Assembly (NCBI GenBank): GCA_900552715.1
Contig: USAV01000044.1
Span: 1-14,498 of the forward strand
DNA: 14,498 nt
Source of the DNA: an uncultured Veillonella sp.
GTDB lineage: Bacteria; Bacillota; Negativicutes; Veillonellales; Veillonellaceae
Direction: 5' to 3'
A program made the translations under genes and the position numbers. This document shows, in pieces, positions 13,150 through 14,498 of this stretch (the stretch's first letter is position 1; each line of letters starts with the position of its first letter). Under the pieces are notes generated by a model. That model was not told the DNA's origin. It did not search any database and saw only the letters and a program-made list of their open reading frames with translations.

Positions 13150-14487
13150 ATGAATTGGAAACGAGTAATAACGTTAGGTCTTTTAGGTATTACATTAGGT
13201 GTGGGACCGTCTTATGGGATTGATATTAATATTCCAGGTGCTTTTCCTCCTGCACCAGAAGATGCATATCAGCATTATCGGATAGATCCTAAAGTAACGC
13301 GCTTAATGGATCAGAGTATAGAAAAAGAAATACCTGCTATTCGAGCAAAAGACCCTAATTATGATAAGTCAAAGTTAGAGTCTGATATTTATGCTACTAA
13401 AGAATTAAATAATGCGATTATGTATTCACGGACAGTTTTAATTTTACGTGATAATGGGGCAGATATAAAATTTACAGCTCCTTATGAAAGTGGTATAGGA
13501 ATTGCAAGGTTAGATAATACAAAAGATGTCGTTAGAATGGGACGTATTTTTTCTCGAATTGCTCAATTAGGCTATGAAGTTCGCCCTCAACCAAAGGGTA
13601 ATCTTTGGGAGAATACCAATATTGAATATAGTAAGCTAAATAGTGATATATTGCGTAAAGAATTTGAAGGGAGCAAAGGAGATATACGTCCTGATGGTTC
13701 TAAGATGTTAGGTAGTGGTACTTTTGCATATAAAGGCATCGAGAAGGCAACTTGGGATGTAATCAAATATGATTCAGATAATATAATAGGTACATTAAAT
13801 TTTACACTCCCCACATCACCTACTAGAAGTTATCACATAGGCTATCAGATGAGTGGTCATTTAAATCATAATGTTTTGAAAGATAATGAACAAGAAATCA
13901 TGAATTCAACTATGGCACCATTAGTTAATACTATTTTGCCTTCTATCAAACCTGCATCAGCTATTTTAGAAAATACGACTCCAGTTCGTGTAGAAAATTT
14001 TACTTTCCAAGTATTTAAAAATAGTAAGCATATTGGTCGTGAGACTCTTAAGAATGGTGGCTATAAGGTAAATTATTCTTCTGGAAATATAAAAGAAGAG
14101 ATCATTGTTACTCCTTTGTCATCTATAGATAACGTGAAAAAGCAAAATGTTTTATTTAACTATTTAAATGATTTTGTTTATACTGAATCGTTAAGTAAAA
14201 GGAACCCAATTCAATCGGCTACGGTTTGGAATGATGCTACACCAGGTGTGTATTTAGAGGTTGAAGGAGATAAATACACATTGTTTACTATGACGGTATA
14301 TGATGAAAATCATCGTTATACATATATGGTAAAGAAACCACACGATATTCATGTAAGTAATTATAAAATTAGAGATATGATACAATATGTGGATAATAAG
14401 AGAAATAAAACAAACTATAATAAGATAAAACTAGGTTTAGGTGTACCACCTGATGTTTTTGGTGATACAAAAATTTTCAATAAATAG
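13150..14487 (+). CDS. Uncharacterised secreted protein, WNDGxPG paralogue family, member 4
   Basis: This protein has 445 residues, the longest of the family here. Residues 1-23 are a signal peptide (MNWKRVITLGLLG, cleavage near SYG), and the mature chain starts IDINIPGAFPPAPEDAY, closely parallel to VDVNIPGADPSIPKDVY of member 1. The central region has VNTILPSI where the others have ANY[V/I]VP, and an NFTFQVFKN stretch. The C-terminal motif is VWNDATPG (W360), with Ala for Gly, followed by TVYDENHRYTYMV like TYDENHKYVNTI of member 1. It ends in a basic tail (NKRNKTNYNKIK) the others lack. GAGGAGAG precedes the ATG. It stands about 9 kb from the array with no TA module on its left; what follows on the right is outside the window. 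Function unknown. Confidence 0.9.
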   Translation: MNWKRVITLGLLGITLGVGPSYGIDINIPGAFPPAPEDAYQHYRIDPKVTRLMDQSIEKEIPAIRAKDPNYDKSKLESDIYATKELNNAIMYSRTVLILRDNGADIKFTAPYESGIGIARLDNTKDVVRMGRIFSRIAQLGYEVRPQPKGNLWENTNIEYSKLNSDILRKEFEGSKGDIRPDGSKMLGSGTFAYKGIEKATWDVIKYDSDNIIGTLNFTLPTSPTRSYHIGYQMSGHLNHNVLKDNEQEIMNSTMAPLVNTILPSIKPASAILENTTPVRVENFTFQVFKNSKHIGRETLKNGGYKVNYSSGNIKEEIIVTPLSSIDNVKKQNVLFNYLNDFVYTESLSKRNPIQSATVWNDATPGVYLEVEGDKYTLFTMTVYDENHRYTYMVKKPHDIHVSNYKIRDMIQYVDNKRNKTNYNKIKLGLGVPPDVFGDTKIFNK

Positions 14488-14498
14488 TATCTATATAG

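Overview
The window looks like chromosomal sequence from a low-GC, diderm member of the Negativicutes, most likely a Veillonella. This is inferred from base composition, gene style (secreted proteins whose mature end begins with a D[V/I]NIPGA motif) and the gene set, not from a marker gene.

Left region (1-4470). This is a tandem array of paralogous secreted proteins with a type I toxin-antitoxin (TA) module between neighbours. Three paralogues lie in a row on the + strand: 230-1441 (signal peptide), 1945-3240 (lipoprotein) and 3789-4385 (short form). A fourth, 13150-14487, sits alone near the right end. The three full-length ones share a C-terminal WND[G/A]xPG motif. The spacers between the array genes are near-identical repeats. 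Each encodes, on the minus strand, a 25-residue hydrophobic peptide of the holin-like toxin type, with its own promoter, a structured leader and a terminator. On the plus strand, a short RNA of about 90 nt with an extended -10 promoter and a rho-independent terminator is fully antisense to the toxin 3' UTR. These small genes are too short for normal ORF calling. The window opens inside a third copy, so the array continues to the left. A fourth, solitary copy of the toxin leader without a toxin ORF lies at 7235-7295.

Middle region (4510-9200). On the minus strand a YkvI-type membrane transporter and a ThrE/YjjP-YjjB-type exporter overlap by 4 nt and form an operon. Next come a HAD phosphatase (phosphoglycolate phosphatase-like, minus strand) with a strong terminator, and a divergent plus-strand gene for an acidic protein that looks like two NTF2-like domains. 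A cluster of inverted and direct repeats (9252-9478) fills the gap between this gene and the next, convergent operon.

Right region (9514-14498). A minus-strand pair encodes a gamma-glutamyl-GABA hydrolase-like class I amidotransferase (peptidase C26) followed by an APC amino-acid permease, suggesting uptake and hydrolysis of gamma-glutamyl compounds. Divergent from it is an AEC-family (auxin efflux carrier) permease, preceded by an exact 24-bp tandem duplication and followed by a 14-bp-stem terminator. The fourth paralogue closes the window.

The most notable item is the coupling of a type I TA module to an expanding family of uncharacterised secreted proteins. The toxin-terminator hairpin shows a compensatory base-pair change between copies. 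The antitoxin promoter carries a perfect 17-bp palindrome in both copies.
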